64,000 nt of DNA from contig CP075494.1 of the NCBI GenBank assembly GCA_021613535.1, positions 1,736,001 to 1,800,000 of the forward strand, read 5' to 3'. Below the pieces are notes generated by a model that saw only the letters and a program-made list of their open reading frames with translations, was not told the origin of the DNA and searched no databases. This document shows, piece by piece, positions 11,656-23,508 of the stretch. A program made the position numbers and the translations under genes. Numbering within the stretch: the stretch's first letter is position 1; every line of letters begins with the position of its first letter. Source of the stretch: Adineta vaga. Taxonomy: Eukaryota > Rotifera.

Positions 11656-12157
11656 TTTTACAATTTTAAATTTTCTTCTAATGCGTATGCATTCCTTTTA
11701 GTTCTGTAGTTGAAATAAATCTGAAAAAAATTAATTTCCTGTCTGAAGTAACATATCTCATATCTAACTCTCTTCCTCAGAGAGAAAATACTGTTTTGTA
11801 TGATTAAAATTTAAGTATTTGTTACTAACTTATTATCATTTAGGAAAGGAAGTGTTGCAATTGCGTTGATAAGTTTTTCTTCTAATGGAAAAGAACTATC
11901 TTTTAATGAGAAGAAAAAAACGTTTTTCAAGTATGAGTTCGTGTGGTATATATGTTTGCTGTTACTTCAATTTTTCATTTCATTGTAAAACGATCGATGA
12001 CTTGTTATAATTATTTTTTTTGTAAAATATTGAAAATTACCTATCCCTTCGCAAATGAGTTACCAATTTTGGTTCCTGATGATGTTTTCAATAGTGTAAG
12101 TAGTGCATTGTGCTACAGATACAGTCATTCGATTATGTATTACCATTTAGATTTACG
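11656..12157 (+). other. Region upstream of the NHL gene
   Basis: No convincing domain. A frame at 11943-12173 encodes a hydrophobic start (MFAVTSIFHFIVKRS) that could be an upstream signal-anchor exon of the NHL gene, but I see no decisive splice junction. Confidence 0.35.
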
Positions 12158-15100
12158 ATGGAAAAAACACTGACGTTAACTTTATGTCCAACAGCTACGT
12201 GGCAAAAAGCAGGAGTAACAGTAGCGGGTCAACAATCAAGTTCATCAGGATCCAATTCAACAATGCTTTGGTTCCCAACGGACGTATACACCGATGCCGA
12301 TAGCAATATTTATGTCTTGGATAGTAGCAATTACCGTGTCCAACGTTTTCTATCAAATTCGACGGTTGGAACAACTGTCATCAAGGGTAGTTACGGTACT
12401 TCCCTAAATCAATTTGCTAGCTGTAAGTTGAACATTGTTCGAATACTACACCGAAGATGATATATGTGATCTTCTAGTGAGTACTATGGCTATAGATAAT
12501 AATGGTAGCATTTATATACTTGATGGTTCCAGTGCTCGTGTTACTAAATGGTCTCAAGGAAGTTCTTGTGGAACAATCGCGGCGGGTGGTAATGGCATCG
12601 GGAATAATACCAATCAATTTAATTCAGCATATGGAATGTTCATTGATTTCAGTTCATCGATTATTTGGATAGCAGATCAATATAATCATCGTATAGTTAC
12701 ATGGTCTTCGCCAACAACAAGTACAATTGTTTGTGGCGGTTATGGATCAAACGATAATCAGTTTCAATATCCATATGGAATATATGTTGATACGAGTGAT
12801 GCGAATACATTCTATGTAGCTGATACATACAATCATCGTGTTCAAATGTGGAGAGCAAATGCAACAAGCGGAACAACAGTGGCCGGAATAACGATTTATT
12901 ATGGAAATGGTCTGAATCAATTATCGCATCCATCAGCAATAGTAGTGGATAATAATCAAAATATGTTTATTGTCGATTGGGGAAATTCTCGAATTCTTAA
13001 ATGGATGATTGGAGCGAGTTTTGGTATCGTTATTGCCGGTGGTGCTGGTGACGGAGCTCAATCCGCTCAATTGAATTATCCGATGAATATGAATTTTGAT
13101 TCAGATGGATTTTTATATGTTGCGGATACAAGCAATAATCGAATTCAACGATTTGCGAAATCTTGCCGTAAGTTCAACATCTATGAATGTCATTTCTTAT
13201 TTCTTCTTGCTTAGCGATCGTTGCCAATATTTCGACCACAGCAGTATCATCGCTAACAACTATTGGTAAGAATTATATCTCTCTGAGGGTTTTCTAAGTT
13301 TCAACGCTATTTGTAATTAAAAAGCTTCTTTGTAAGACAGATTTGGTCAACAAATCTTGTTTATACTGTGCCTATTTGCCTTTAGTATCAAATTCTAATA
13401 TCACTTGTTCAATGACTACATGGTCATTGAATGCAACAACAATAGCTGGTTCACCAATTGGTTATTATGGTTCAATACCTACAGCTCTGAAGTCTCCTAA
13501 CGATATTTATGTCGACATCAATAATACCTTGTACGTCTTAGACAGTGGTAATTATCGTGTACAGCGCTTTCTACCAAATTCAACAATTGGAAAAACAATC
13601 ATCAATGGCAGTTATGGTTCTATGCTCAACCAGTTCGGCGACAGTAATCATATTTTTTCTTGTATTATCCTCAGTAAATATGAACCTTCTGTCTTTCTTT
13701 TTAGTGCAAGCTATACATGTAGATTACATGAGTAACATTTATATTGCAGATAGCAGTAATCATCGAGTAGTTAAATATACACCTGGTGCTTTTAATGGGA
13801 TTGTTGTTGCTGGTGGCGATGGGATAGGAAGTGATGAGTATAGACTGTCTTATCCGTGTGATATATATATCGGGTCGAATACATCAGTTATTTGGATAGC
13901 GGACACGGGTAATCATCGTGTTGTTCGATGGGATTCACCGCTCAAAAGTAAAGTCATCGGTGGAAGTTACGGTATAGGAGCACATCAGTTTTATTGGCCC
14001 TATGGAATATATGTTGATACGGGTGCTTCGAATACACTTTATGTTGCCGACACATTCAATCATCGTGTTCAAATGTGGTTACCAGGAGCCACAAATGGGT
14101 CAACAGTGGCTGGACAAACAGGTGTTAGGGGTACAGAACTTAATCAACTTTACTATCCAACATCAGTAACTATAGATCAGGATAAAAACATATTTATTGT
14201 GGACAGTTCAAACGCTCGTATCATGCACTGGACAATTGGATCATCATTTGGAAGGATCTTAGCTGGGGGTTCAACAACAGGGCTGTTGCCGAGTCAGTTA
14301 TCTTCTCCATATCGTATACATTTAGATCCAAACCGCGCTTTCATTGTCAGTGATCACAACAACAATCGTATTCAAAATTTCGATATATTATGTCGTAAGT
14401 TACTATCAAAAAGATATTTACTGAAACAAATTCGTACTGTTACTTCTTTCTTAAAAGTGAAATCCACTTTCAACATATGAGTTTAAATATATTTTAATAA
14501 TAATGATTGATTTTGCTTGAATTGATCTCTTATAATCGATAATCTGATGATGTCTTCAACGATCACCCATTTCTTGATTCTATTTTAGGTGAATCTGTAA
14601 CTGTTACAACTACACAATCGACTTCAACTTCATCAAGTAATAATGAATGAAATATATTTAAATGAATTTTTTTTGTGTACTCTAAAAGTGAGTACATCCC
14701 CTATCGGTCAGTGTGTCCGTCTGGCAGACCATTATCCAAAAACTCTTCAAAATTACATCCAATTAAGCTTAAATATTTGTCTACAGAATTCTCTCATCAA
14801 AATCTTGATCGAATTCGAAGATGGGGAGGATCCCTCAAGAAATGACTGAGTTGTCCTAAAAATTCTCATTAATCACCAATCTATCCTTGAGAAGAAGTGC
14901 AGAGTTTTCTCAAAAAACATTTCGCTGATAAATATCTACTATATATATGCGTCAATTCGGTTTAGTATAAATACTCATCGGTCCTCATATACTATATTAT
15001 GCGATTGCCCATCTGTCGTTAAGTCATATTGTAGGGAGATACCTGAAGATCCTTGTATTCCTATCACATTGATATATTCAATAGAAATCGTGCATTTAGA

Positions 15101-15503
15101 AAAGATTTTGCATGATAATCTTGAGATTCAAGTATTCTAGAATGACTCATTTGTTTCGTGCATTTTTTGTAGTACACACATCTCTCGGATAAAATTCGAA
15201 GTCTCCGGATTTGTTATTTCTTTATTTAGATTTTGTATCAACAAACACAACCGGAACATTGTCAAGTAAATAAGGGGAACTATTTCTAAAGATTCCCTCC
15301 GAGAATCCAATGGAATCTATTTTATATTTCACTTTTTTTTTCTTCTAGCAACAAAACTAGCTATCTCAACTTCATCAACAAATGCAACTTCAACACGTAA
15401 AACAACCACAACAGCAACAAATTCATTTGCTTGTACGATTGCTCATCCTCAATGGTTTTTGATAATTCTTTGCTCGACCATTACTACTATGACCATGAAA
15501 TAA
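12158..15503 (+). CDS. NHL-repeat beta-propeller protein with Thr/Ser stalk and hydrophobic C-terminus
   Basis: Seven or more exons are linked by GT/AG introns and joined in frame: about 12158-12422, 12478-13169, 13215-13264, 13385-13627, 13706-14394, 14590-14637 and 15352-15503. The protein carries two tandem propeller halves of NHL repeats; each blade shows the pattern DVYVD..NIYVLDS.NYRVQRF or GIYVDT...YVADT.NHRVQMW. A short Thr/Ser linker separates the halves. The end is a Thr/Ser-rich stalk and a hydrophobic tail (WFLIILCSTITTMT), suggesting a GPI signal or membrane anchor and hence a cell-surface role. The true start is uncertain because upstream signal-peptide exons may exist. The last intron is about 0.7 kb, unusually long here. 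AATAAA lies near 15659. NHL propellers usually bind proteins or RNA; the partner here is unknown. Confidence 0.8.
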
Positions 15504-16164
15504 TTCAAATATTTGCTTTTAACAGACCTCATCATTTCGCTTTTTTTCTCTTCAACAAAAATGCATCGTCTTATAGAACACTTTTTTTATTGTATCATTA
15601 AAACTTCTTTTAAAACAGTTCAGATTCGAGAATATATAAACGATGGATGTACTTATCGAATAAAAACATAAGCATTCCAATCTTGAGGGTGTAGTAGTGG
15701 ATGCGTGGAAAGAAACGATCAACACCCACACCCAGAAATTTAGAATCCATCATAGCCGTCACAAACATACTTTTATCATTTTAACTATCTTGCCACACTG
15801 AAAAACTATCACAGAGTAAATGATGACAAGACATGGTAATAGTTATGTATGAAATTTTTTTTGCGGATAGTAAAGCAAAATTATATAAACACAAAACTTA
15901 CTCTAGAACGGAAGGCAATACACTTGAAAAAAAGAAATAATAGTAATGAAATTTTATTTCTTATTATTGTATATCATGAACAGAAAATAATTTCCTGAAA
16001 ATTACTTGCATTTAATTGTTGAAAATGAATCTTATACTCATATTTAGCACGCAGTTTTCTCTCATTTCTTTTTACGTATTGTTGACAAAGATAAAGTATC
16101 GATCAGAACATTCAACATATATCGTATAAGATAATACTTAGTTATTAAATTACTGTAATCCAAA
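15504..16164. other. Intergenic
   Basis: No gene is seen. A degenerate TGTGGG-type hairpin lies at 15683-15737 (left arm CTTGAGGGTGTAG, right arm CACCCACACCC). The last 200 bases precede the membrane-protein cluster and probably hold its promoter, but no specific element is recognised. Confidence 0.5.
15683..15737. repeat. Degenerate TGTGGG-like hairpin
   Basis: A G-rich left arm beginning CTTGAGGGTGTAG and a C-rich right arm (AACACCCACACCC) are separated by about 30 bases. Same layout as the copy at 9892-9966. Confidence 0.5.
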
Positions 16165-18702
16165 ATGGACGAAATGGTTCATCTATGGCACAGAATGAAA
16201 CATTACCTTCAAAACCTCAATTTATTTCCATCTTTTCCACCTTCAACTGATGAACGTGAACTTCAGACTCAACGAATCTCGACACGAGTATTCATTGTTC
16301 TCTTTATCGTAGTATTAACAATTATCATCCTGTATACGTCAATAATCGATATCAAGAAGACAGTTACTGTTCCAGAGCCTACTCTAGAACAATATTCACA
16401 ACTCTATGACAAATACTCTGAAACTCTCACATGTCCTTGTAAGGAAATATCCATTGACTATGGGAAATTCATTACTATTAATTACACATTACATCAAGTA
16501 TGCAGTAGTATATTTGTTACTGACATATGGATTTCCTTTCTGGCGCTACCGATTAAACGGGGGTATATTCTTAGTGATTTTCGAATGATAAGTTCATATG
16601 CATTCGAATTATTGAGTATGTTTTGTACACTTATTCGAAGTACAGTATCGAGTAGTTTAACTGAATTTAATTCGGTTCGATATATTACTTCCACTCTGAC
16701 ATCATTCGAACTATTTCACTCGCAAACTCGATCGTTCGTCGATCAGTGTGAATCTTCAACAATAAATATTTTTCTATTATCGTTCAATCTGATTCGAAAT
16801 ACAACGCAAGCAAATGGTTTAATCTCGGGTCGAGGCACAAATGTGCAGATGTTTGTGCAAGCCGACTCATACGTCGCTATGAGCTCCAGATTTTATGCAA
16901 ATTGTTACTGTACATCGTCCATTAGGTGCACTGAACCATCAAAGATCTACGATTTCAATGAAAATTTCAATATAACGGTGCCCGGTTTCTATGCAGGGTG
17001 TTTTGCAATAGAATCGTTACTTCAATCGACCCTGGAATGCTTTTACAGTCAAACTTGTATAGATGAAATACAACGTTACATAACTTGGTCATTTTCATTG
17101 AATGTTACTGCACTTAATTCCACATTACCAAGTATATTCTTGGTAACATCAACCATCAGTGATATTTTGAGTAGAATCATGATCGAAGAATGGTATGGAA
17201 CGGCTATGTATGATAAATATTTCCAAGAATGCACACCGACGGAATGTCGTTATGTGGAAGTAACTAAAAATCCGTTCATTTATGTAATTACAACATCGAT
17301 TGGTGTCGTCGGTGGTTTAACAATAGTCTTAACATTTATTGTGCCACGGATGGTGAATTTCGTACGAAATAAAAATAATCCGACACGACAAAAAATAAGT
17401 GAAGTTATTTTAACGCTGCTGTTGATTCTAATTATACATTTACCTTATTTTGTAGAACTTCGATGCTGCGAACGCATTCGTCATATGTTTCCAAAAGTGA
17501 AACTTTATTGTATAATGTTCAATTTATTCCCAACGATTCCACCTTCAACTGATGAACGTGAACTTCAGACTCAACGAATCTCGACACAAGTATTCATTGT
17601 TCTCTTTATCGTAGTATTAACAATTATCATCCTGTATACGTCAATAATCGATATCAAGAAGACAGTTACTGTTCCAGAGCCTACTCTAGAACAATATTCA
17701 CAACTCTATGACAAATACTCTGAAACTCTCACATGTCCTTGTAAGGAAATATCCATTGACTATGGGAAATTCATTACTATTAATTACACATTACATCAAG
17801 TATGCAGTAGTATATTTGTTACTGATGCCTGGATGATGTATGTTACAGGCACAGGTCCATATGTTTTTATCGATTTTCAGGTGACTGGGAAATATGCATT
17901 TCAAGGATTGCGTGGATTTTGTAGTTCTATTGGAAATACAATTTCCAATGTGTTAGTCCAATATTATGAAAATGATTATGTAACTGCAACCGTTGCTCCA
18001 TATGACTTGTTTCAATCACATATCCAATCATATGTTAATGAAGTTCGCATATCGATAACTTATAGTTTCATCCTCGCGCTCAATACCATTCGCAATACGA
18101 CCGAAGGGAATGTCTTGTACCCTTCACTACAAACATATACCATCTTATACCTGGCAAATGGCCAAATAGTTGCGGGTGAATTTGCTTATCGGAGTTGTCG
18201 CTGTAGTGCATCAGCTACTTGTATTGCACAAGCATCTTTCTACAGGTTGGATGATGATATGATATTGTTCAGCATACCCGGCTTATACTATGGTTGTTAT
18301 GCAATCGAATCCTTACTTCAATCCACTCTTGAATGCTTCTATGATCAAACATGTATAGATCAATTACGAACTTATTTATCACCCGTGTTTGCAGTGAAAG
18401 TGGACGCTCTCGACGCTCTTCTGCCGAGTCAATACTCGCCAGAGTCAACCATCGGTGATCTTCTCAACAATTTAATGCTCGAAAAATGGAATGGAACAGG
18501 ACAATACGACAAATATTTTTCTCAATGTAAACCGATTGAATGTCGTTATATGATCGCGACAAAATATAGTATAATTTACATCATTACAACACTAATCGGT
18601 ATAGTGGGCGGTCTAACGAAAGTCCTCAAACTTCTTGTACCAAGAGTAGTTAAATTTATTCGAAAGAGAAAGGAAACGACACAGCCTGCAATTCGTAAGT
18701 GA
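16165..18702 (+). CDS. Two-module Cys-rich two-pass membrane protein
   Basis: The 845-residue frame consists of two homologous modules of about 420 residues. Each has an N-terminal NLFPS.PPST motif, a transmembrane helix (VFIVLFIVVLTIIILYTS), a Cys-rich region with CPCKEISIDYG, a conserved FYAGCFAIESLLQSTLECFY-type block, and a C-terminal helix (VITTSIGVVGGLTIVL). The topology recalls DEG/ENaC channels, but no diagnostic ENaC motif is found and I do not assign the family. Between the modules, 17399-17455 has GT/AG ends and is 57 bp without stops, so it may be a phase-preserving intron. At the 3' end, GTAAGT at 18694 could splice to an AG near 18759 and fuse the third module in frame. DNA of 16236-16523 and 17538-17825 is nearly identical. 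Confidence 0.8.
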   Translation: MDEMVHLWHRMKHYLQNLNLFPSFPPSTDERELQTQRISTRVFIVLFIVVLTIIILYTSIIDIKKTVTVPEPTLEQYSQLYDKYSETLTCPCKEISIDYGKFITINYTLHQVCSSIFVTDIWISFLALPIKRGYILSDFRMISSYAFELLSMFCTLIRSTVSSSLTEFNSVRYITSTLTSFELFHSQTRSFVDQCESSTINIFLLSFNLIRNTTQANGLISGRGTNVQMFVQADSYVAMSSRFYANCYCTSSIRCTEPSKIYDFNENFNITVPGFYAGCFAIESLLQSTLECFYSQTCIDEIQRYITWSFSLNVTALNSTLPSIFLVTSTISDILSRIMIEEWYGTAMYDKYFQECTPTECRYVEVTKNPFIYVITTSIGVVGGLTIVLTFIVPRMVNFVRNKNNPTRQKISEVILTLLLILIIHLPYFVELRCCERIRHMFPKVKLYCIMFNLFPTIPPSTDERELQTQRISTQVFIVLFIVVLTIIILYTSIIDIKKTVTVPEPTLEQYSQLYDKYSETLTCPCKEISIDYGKFITINYTLHQVCSSIFVTDAWMMYVTGTGPYVFIDFQVTGKYAFQGLRGFCSSIGNTISNVLVQYYENDYVTATVAPYDLFQSHIQSYVNEVRISITYSFILALNTIRNTTEGNVLYPSLQTYTILYLANGQIVAGEFAYRSCRCSASATCIAQASFYRLDDDMILFSIPGLYYGCYAIESLLQSTLECFYDQTCIDQLRTYLSPVFAVKVDALDALLPSQYSPESTIGDLLNNLMLEKWNGTGQYDKYFSQCKPIECRYMIATKYSIIYIITTLIGIVGGLTKVLKLLVPRVVKFIRKRKETTQPAIRK
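16236..16523 (+). repeat. 288-bp near-identical tract (copy 1; copy 2 at 17538-17825)
   Basis: The segment matches 17538-17825 at a constant offset of 1302 bp, with one difference found (G or A near 16286). The modules diverge strongly just outside it. This fits recent gene conversion or a short duplication rather than uniform selection, because synonymous sites are also identical. Confidence 0.85.
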
Positions 18703-18751
18703 TAATGAAAAATAGTTTTACAATCGAATTATTCACATATATCTTTCTTTT

Positions 18752-20029
18752 ATGATAGGAGTTATGACGAAAAAAGAACGAGCTTTGTCTCTATGGTTCA
18801 AGTTGAAAATATTTGTGAAGAATTTCAATTTATTTCCTTCGGTTCCACCATCAACAGCCGAACAGGAACTGCAAACTCAACGAATATCTACACGTTTATT
18901 CATTGTTTTGTTCCTTCTAGTAATAACAATTTTGTTATTCTATACATCATCAATCGGTATTACACAGACAATCACCGTCAAAGATCTAAGTTTGCCCAAA
19001 TATTTGCAACTCTATGCAGCATATAATCAAAGTCTCATATGTCCTTGTGAACATATCTCCATCAATTATGGAAATTTTCTTGATATTCAGTATTCATTGC
19101 ATGAAGTCTGCAGTAGCGTCTTCGTCACAAGCAATTGGTCACTCGCCTCTGCTCGTCTAGCAGGTGGAATATTTTATAGCTCTGATTTTCGAGCGGGCGG
19201 ATATTATTCCTTCAAGGCATTGAATGGATTGTGTCAACTGGTTCAAAATTCGATATTCAATGGTTTATTACAACTTAAATCAACTCGCTATGCCACTGTC
19301 TCTCTGAGACCTGAACTATTATTTCAATCAGAAACTGACTCATTCACTAATGAATTTCGATCATCAGTTACTGCTAATTTCTTAATATCACTTAATCTGA
19401 TTCGAAATACAACGCACGGAAATCGTTTACATTCGATATTGGCAACAAATTATAGCCCACGCAAACAGTTGGGAAGCAATGATGTAGTTATGCAAGGAGT
19501 CACTTATTATGATTGTAATTGCGACCTAACAGCTGAATGCATAATTGAATATGTCATTTATGGTAGCGTGAACGGCCGTGATACAATAATATTCAATATA
19601 CCCGGTTTTTACTCCGGATGCTTGTTGATTGAATCTTTACTTCAGTCGAATCTTCACTTTTTTTACAATCAAAGTTCCATCGATCAACTACAAGGTTACT
19701 TATCATCCTCTCAGTCAACAAATGAACTGGTTCCTCGTGCATTATCACCAGGTCGATATTCCAAAACAGCGACTATGTATGAATTGTTGAGTAAATTAAT
19801 GATCGAAGAATGGCATGGAACGGCAATGTACGACAGATATTATAATGAATGCGGATTGAAAGAATGTCGTTATGTGATTGTCACAAAAAATTCGTTGATT
19901 TATGTAATTACAACATCGATTGGTGTCATTGGTGGTTTAACAACAGTCCTAAATTTTGCTATACCACCTGTAGTGAAGTTAGTTATGTACTGCATTCGAA
20001 AATGGAAAGCACGACGTATCGGAACATGA
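18752..20029 (+). CDS. Third copy of the Cys-rich two-pass membrane module
   Basis: This 425-residue frame aligns along its whole length with the preceding modules: NLFPSVPPST, a first helix (LFIVLFLLVITILLFYTSS), CPCEHISINYG, the FYSGCLLIESLLQSNLHFFY block, EEWHGTAMYDRYYNECGLKE and a closing helix (VITTSIGVIGGLTTVL). It may be a separate gene starting at 18752, or the last exon of the preceding gene through an intron of about 65 bp ending ...TTTTATGATAG. The spliced reading PAI-R-VMTKKERALSLWFKL keeps frame and matches the module start, so fusion is plausible. Short basic tail at the C-terminus. An AATAAA lies near 20109. The gene is expected to encode a plasma-membrane protein of unknown function. 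Confidence 0.78.
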   Translation: MIGVMTKKERALSLWFKLKIFVKNFNLFPSVPPSTAEQELQTQRISTRLFIVLFLLVITILLFYTSSIGITQTITVKDLSLPKYLQLYAAYNQSLICPCEHISINYGNFLDIQYSLHEVCSSVFVTSNWSLASARLAGGIFYSSDFRAGGYYSFKALNGLCQLVQNSIFNGLLQLKSTRYATVSLRPELLFQSETDSFTNEFRSSVTANFLISLNLIRNTTHGNRLHSILATNYSPRKQLGSNDVVMQGVTYYDCNCDLTAECIIEYVIYGSVNGRDTIIFNIPGFYSGCLLIESLLQSNLHFFYNQSSIDQLQGYLSSSQSTNELVPRALSPGRYSKTATMYELLSKLMIEEWHGTAMYDRYYNECGLKECRYVIVTKNSLIYVITTSIGVIGGLTTVLNFAIPPVVKLVMYCIRKWKARRIGT

Positions 20030-22869
20030 CTTTTATAAATTTCTCTCTTCAACTTAAACAAATTGTACGAACGATTCATAAAAAGAAAATTCGCTTCATC
20101 TCTGTGCTAATAAATTAAGAAAAAACATGTTTTGTTCTTGAGTTTATCACTGTCGCGAGGGTAGGGGTGCGAGACGATGCAATACTCTATTTGACATTGA
20201 CTTCGTGTCGCTGGCACTGTTATTTTTGTGGCAACTTGATGAGCTTCTCGATTTGATAGAATAGTGCATGTTTTCCTCATAGCGACACCTCATATAAATG
20301 CACTTGAAATAATATAAAAGAATAATGATATTGCAAAGAACTTTATGATCACGTCTCTGATAGGCATAATGAAACTTCGTAGCAATTCCTCGTTTTGTTG
20401 TTTTCATTTCTTTACACCGACAAGTTAGTGCTCGTCTTGAGGATGTGGGTGGGGTGGGTGTGATGTAGTTTGGGCGTGTCTGATACAACCAGCACTCCCA
20501 CTCCCATCCACACCCTTTCTCTCGGTTTCGGTTCGGTTGAATTTCTACTTAAAGCTGATTTAACATATAGGCAATTACCTATATCGAACTACATGCAATT
20601 GGAATCGCATTATCTGATATTTTTATTGCTAGATCTGAAGCCTAGAAAAATGAAGGTTTGAGATGAGAATCAAAGGAATGTATCTTAGAATATATAAAAT
20701 AAAGCATGTATTTATAGGAAATTGGTGTACAATCACAGAAGAACCTCAATATTTTTATAAGTATGTTTTTATCCAAAAGTTCCACCGACAAAACTGACAA
20801 CTTTTGCTTAGAGATTAAAAATTCGTTTATAGAAACTCGGAAGTTTATACTGCGCGTCTTTTTATAAATGTGTCCTAATGTAGAATATATTGAGAGAGCG
20901 GCACCTTTTCTTACTTTTTGAGAAAACTTTGTAATTCTTTAAAAGCGTTACGAATGCTTTCTAAAACTGCTTATGATTTTTCAGAATTGCGCGAGACGTT
21001 CTGCTATATTTTGAAGTATTCTTATATATTTGCCGAATTTATCAAAATTGTTAAAGTCAGTTGAAGTATTAAAAAGAATGGCAATCATATTGATAATTTA
21101 TCAGAAAACATCGATTAAAATGCATTTCGAGTCTTTTGAAATTATAATTGATCGAAATAGTTTTTTCATTGTGATTTTTCGATAGTTTTTCTGCAAATAT
21201 TTAAAAAAAAGAGTTTTCTACTTTTCTAAAAAGAAATGAAGAAGAAATAGAACAACAACAACAACAACAACAGCAGCAGTAGGAACAGCAACAAGTTGAA
21301 GAAACGAAAGAAAAACAAAGAAAGAGAAAGAAAATTAAAAAACTGGCTGCAATTTTAGGTTTATCTTTTTTTCAATTAAAAAGATGTAAAAAGGGAAGAA
21401 TAACAGCAACATAACATGCCGCCAGGTCATTAAAGAAATATATCCATCATGTGATCAACGGGCGAGAAAACGTGTTTCATCAATATGCTCATTTAAAATT
21501 CAGGCGATTCGTTGTAAGTATTTTCTCTCGTTCGTAGAGAAGAGTCTTACAAGAATAAATTGTTTGCTTGCTTGCTTGTATGTCCGCATTTTATTGAATG
21601 CTTGAAGAATAATTTAAAAACAAAGATAAATTCTCTTCATAGAACTTGAGAAAAGGCTAATCGAGGTTAGTGAGATGAAATCTGATGGCGATTTTAATTA
21701 ATATATAAATTTTTTACTAATTAATTATTAACGAATTATCAATTAATATTTTCTATAAAATTTTATCAACCGTTAGTCGAGGTTGAGGATCATGGATCTG
21801 ATGTTGATCTTTTAGAATTTCTTTAAGGATCGGTTTTTCAAGAAATAGATCAGGTTTTTGGAAAACTAAAGAATTTCATAAGGATTGATCAAAGAGTAAT
21901 CGGAATTGAAGAGCGGGAATTTGAGATCAGATTTTTAAAATCGGATAAACTAAAAGATTAGGTGAACTCTGTAGATCGTGGTTTCTAGAAGAAAAAGCTG
22001 GATGTGTTTTTTCATTTACTTTAGTCATTTCAGTTGATAAGAATTAGTTTACTACGACTTCTTTCGGTCTGTTTGCAAGAATTTATTAGATATTATTGTC
22101 AGAAATCTACATTGACATTTGATGATGAAGTATTGAACACAATCGAATGGTTAACTAGATAGTATGAAGAAGATTTAAACAAATAGTACATAAAGACATG
22201 GCTGAGAAATTTCGTATAAATTCATCTTGAATTTATCATGTATGTAGTACTCAAAATAGTTATCTTTCATTAACATATATATATATATATATAATCTTCA
22301 ACCGCATCTACATAACGACTGCGAACACCCTCAGCGAACAATTTATGTTCAAAAGACTTCTCTCTTTTCATAAAACAGAATAACTTTAAAACCATTTTTT
22401 TCTAGCTTTCGCCCGATTAGTGCACCCAAAAAAGAAAAAAACGCCAAATTACGTCCTCAACAACGCCATCGGTAATGTATTCGCCAATGCACGCTTGTAA
22501 CAAAAAAATATTTTGTTATAAAATAAAATAAGAAGAATTTTTTGAAAACTTCTATTCATATAATACTGATACAGAGCGTGCTTGTTCAAAGAATTGTCTA
22601 ATGGTCATTGATAATTTTCATCAGTAAGTAATAGCTATAATTTTCAACAAATTCAATATTTTTCTTGTTATTGAATATGATCAGTATCAAAATTTGGTTC
22701 AGCAATAACAGAATATGTTCATCGATGATGTCGGTGTCGACTATCTCCATTTTCTAAATAACAAAAACAATTTTCATTAATATAATTTAATAGATTTTTA
22801 CTAACGTTGTGGTTCTGTCTATTCCAATATCATATAGAATTTAACATCATCAGCAATTGTTTTAGTGCA
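20030..22869. other. Gene-poor region
   Basis: No recognisable gene across 2.8 kb. It holds a TGTGGG-like hairpin (20435-20515), a CAA/CAG microsatellite at about 21250-21290, and a TA run near 22280-22293. Open frames are short and lack domains. Confidence 0.55.
20435..20515. repeat. TGTGGG-like hairpin
   Basis: G-rich left arm CTTGAGGATGTGGGTGGGG and C-rich right arm CCCACTCCCATCCACACCC around a loop. Same family layout as the copy at 9892-9966. Confidence 0.6.
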
Positions 22870-23508
22870 TTACTGAAATAAATGATATAAAAGTATTTGT
22901 GATACACATATATACAAAATTATAAGTTGAAGTGTTCCTTCTTTAAATTCATCTTTATCGTCAATTGCAAATGCGACTGATAATCTATTAGAGTTAATAA
23001 CAAACCACAAATATCGATATTCACTTAACAATTTTGTTACTGTTTCTGATCCACAATCCCTAATAATAAATTTTGATATGTTAGAAACAAAATTTATAAA
23101 TGAATGTCGTGTTTGTGATTCAATTGAATCGATCAAAATACTAAAACACTTCTCATACATAAAATTTGATTTGAAATCGGATAAATTTATAATAAGTTTT
23201 GCGGTGGATTTTGCTTTTTGATAAACATTGATGATAGATATGCAACATATATTTTTAAATGCATTGATTGTTGAAGATTTTGTTTGTGACATTTAACAAG
23301 ACGTATTGCATTTTTCTTGACGTTGATAAAATTCATAAGCGAATGCATTTACAAACATCGATGATGATAAATCTGGAAGAAAGTTCCATAGACAATGTTC
23401 CAAAAATATATTTAAATTACAGACAACATTATTGTCAGTTTGTAATAAACACGTATCATCTGATGAGATAATTTGTAATATTTTTCGTAAATGAAAAACA
23501 CTTCTCAA
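22870..23508 (-). pseudogene. Unrecognised open frame with one internal stop
   Basis: Two minus-strand frames lie in the same phase, separated only by a TAA (23293-23295) followed immediately by ATG. Read through, they give about 212 codons with a reasonable composition and several Cys residues (for example SSDDTCLLQTDNNVVC and KFIIRDCGSETVTKLL). I recognise no family. It could be a decayed gene or transposon fragment. The long continuous phase argues mildly against chance. Confidence 0.35.

Noticed and set aside
16165-20029. DEG/ENaC channel assignment
   Set aside because: The two-helix, Cys-rich layout is similar, but I cannot find the diagnostic ENaC motifs, so no family name is given.
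20147-20488. Minus-strand frame of 113 codons
   Set aside because: It begins in a G-rich hairpin and has low-complexity, non-conserved composition.
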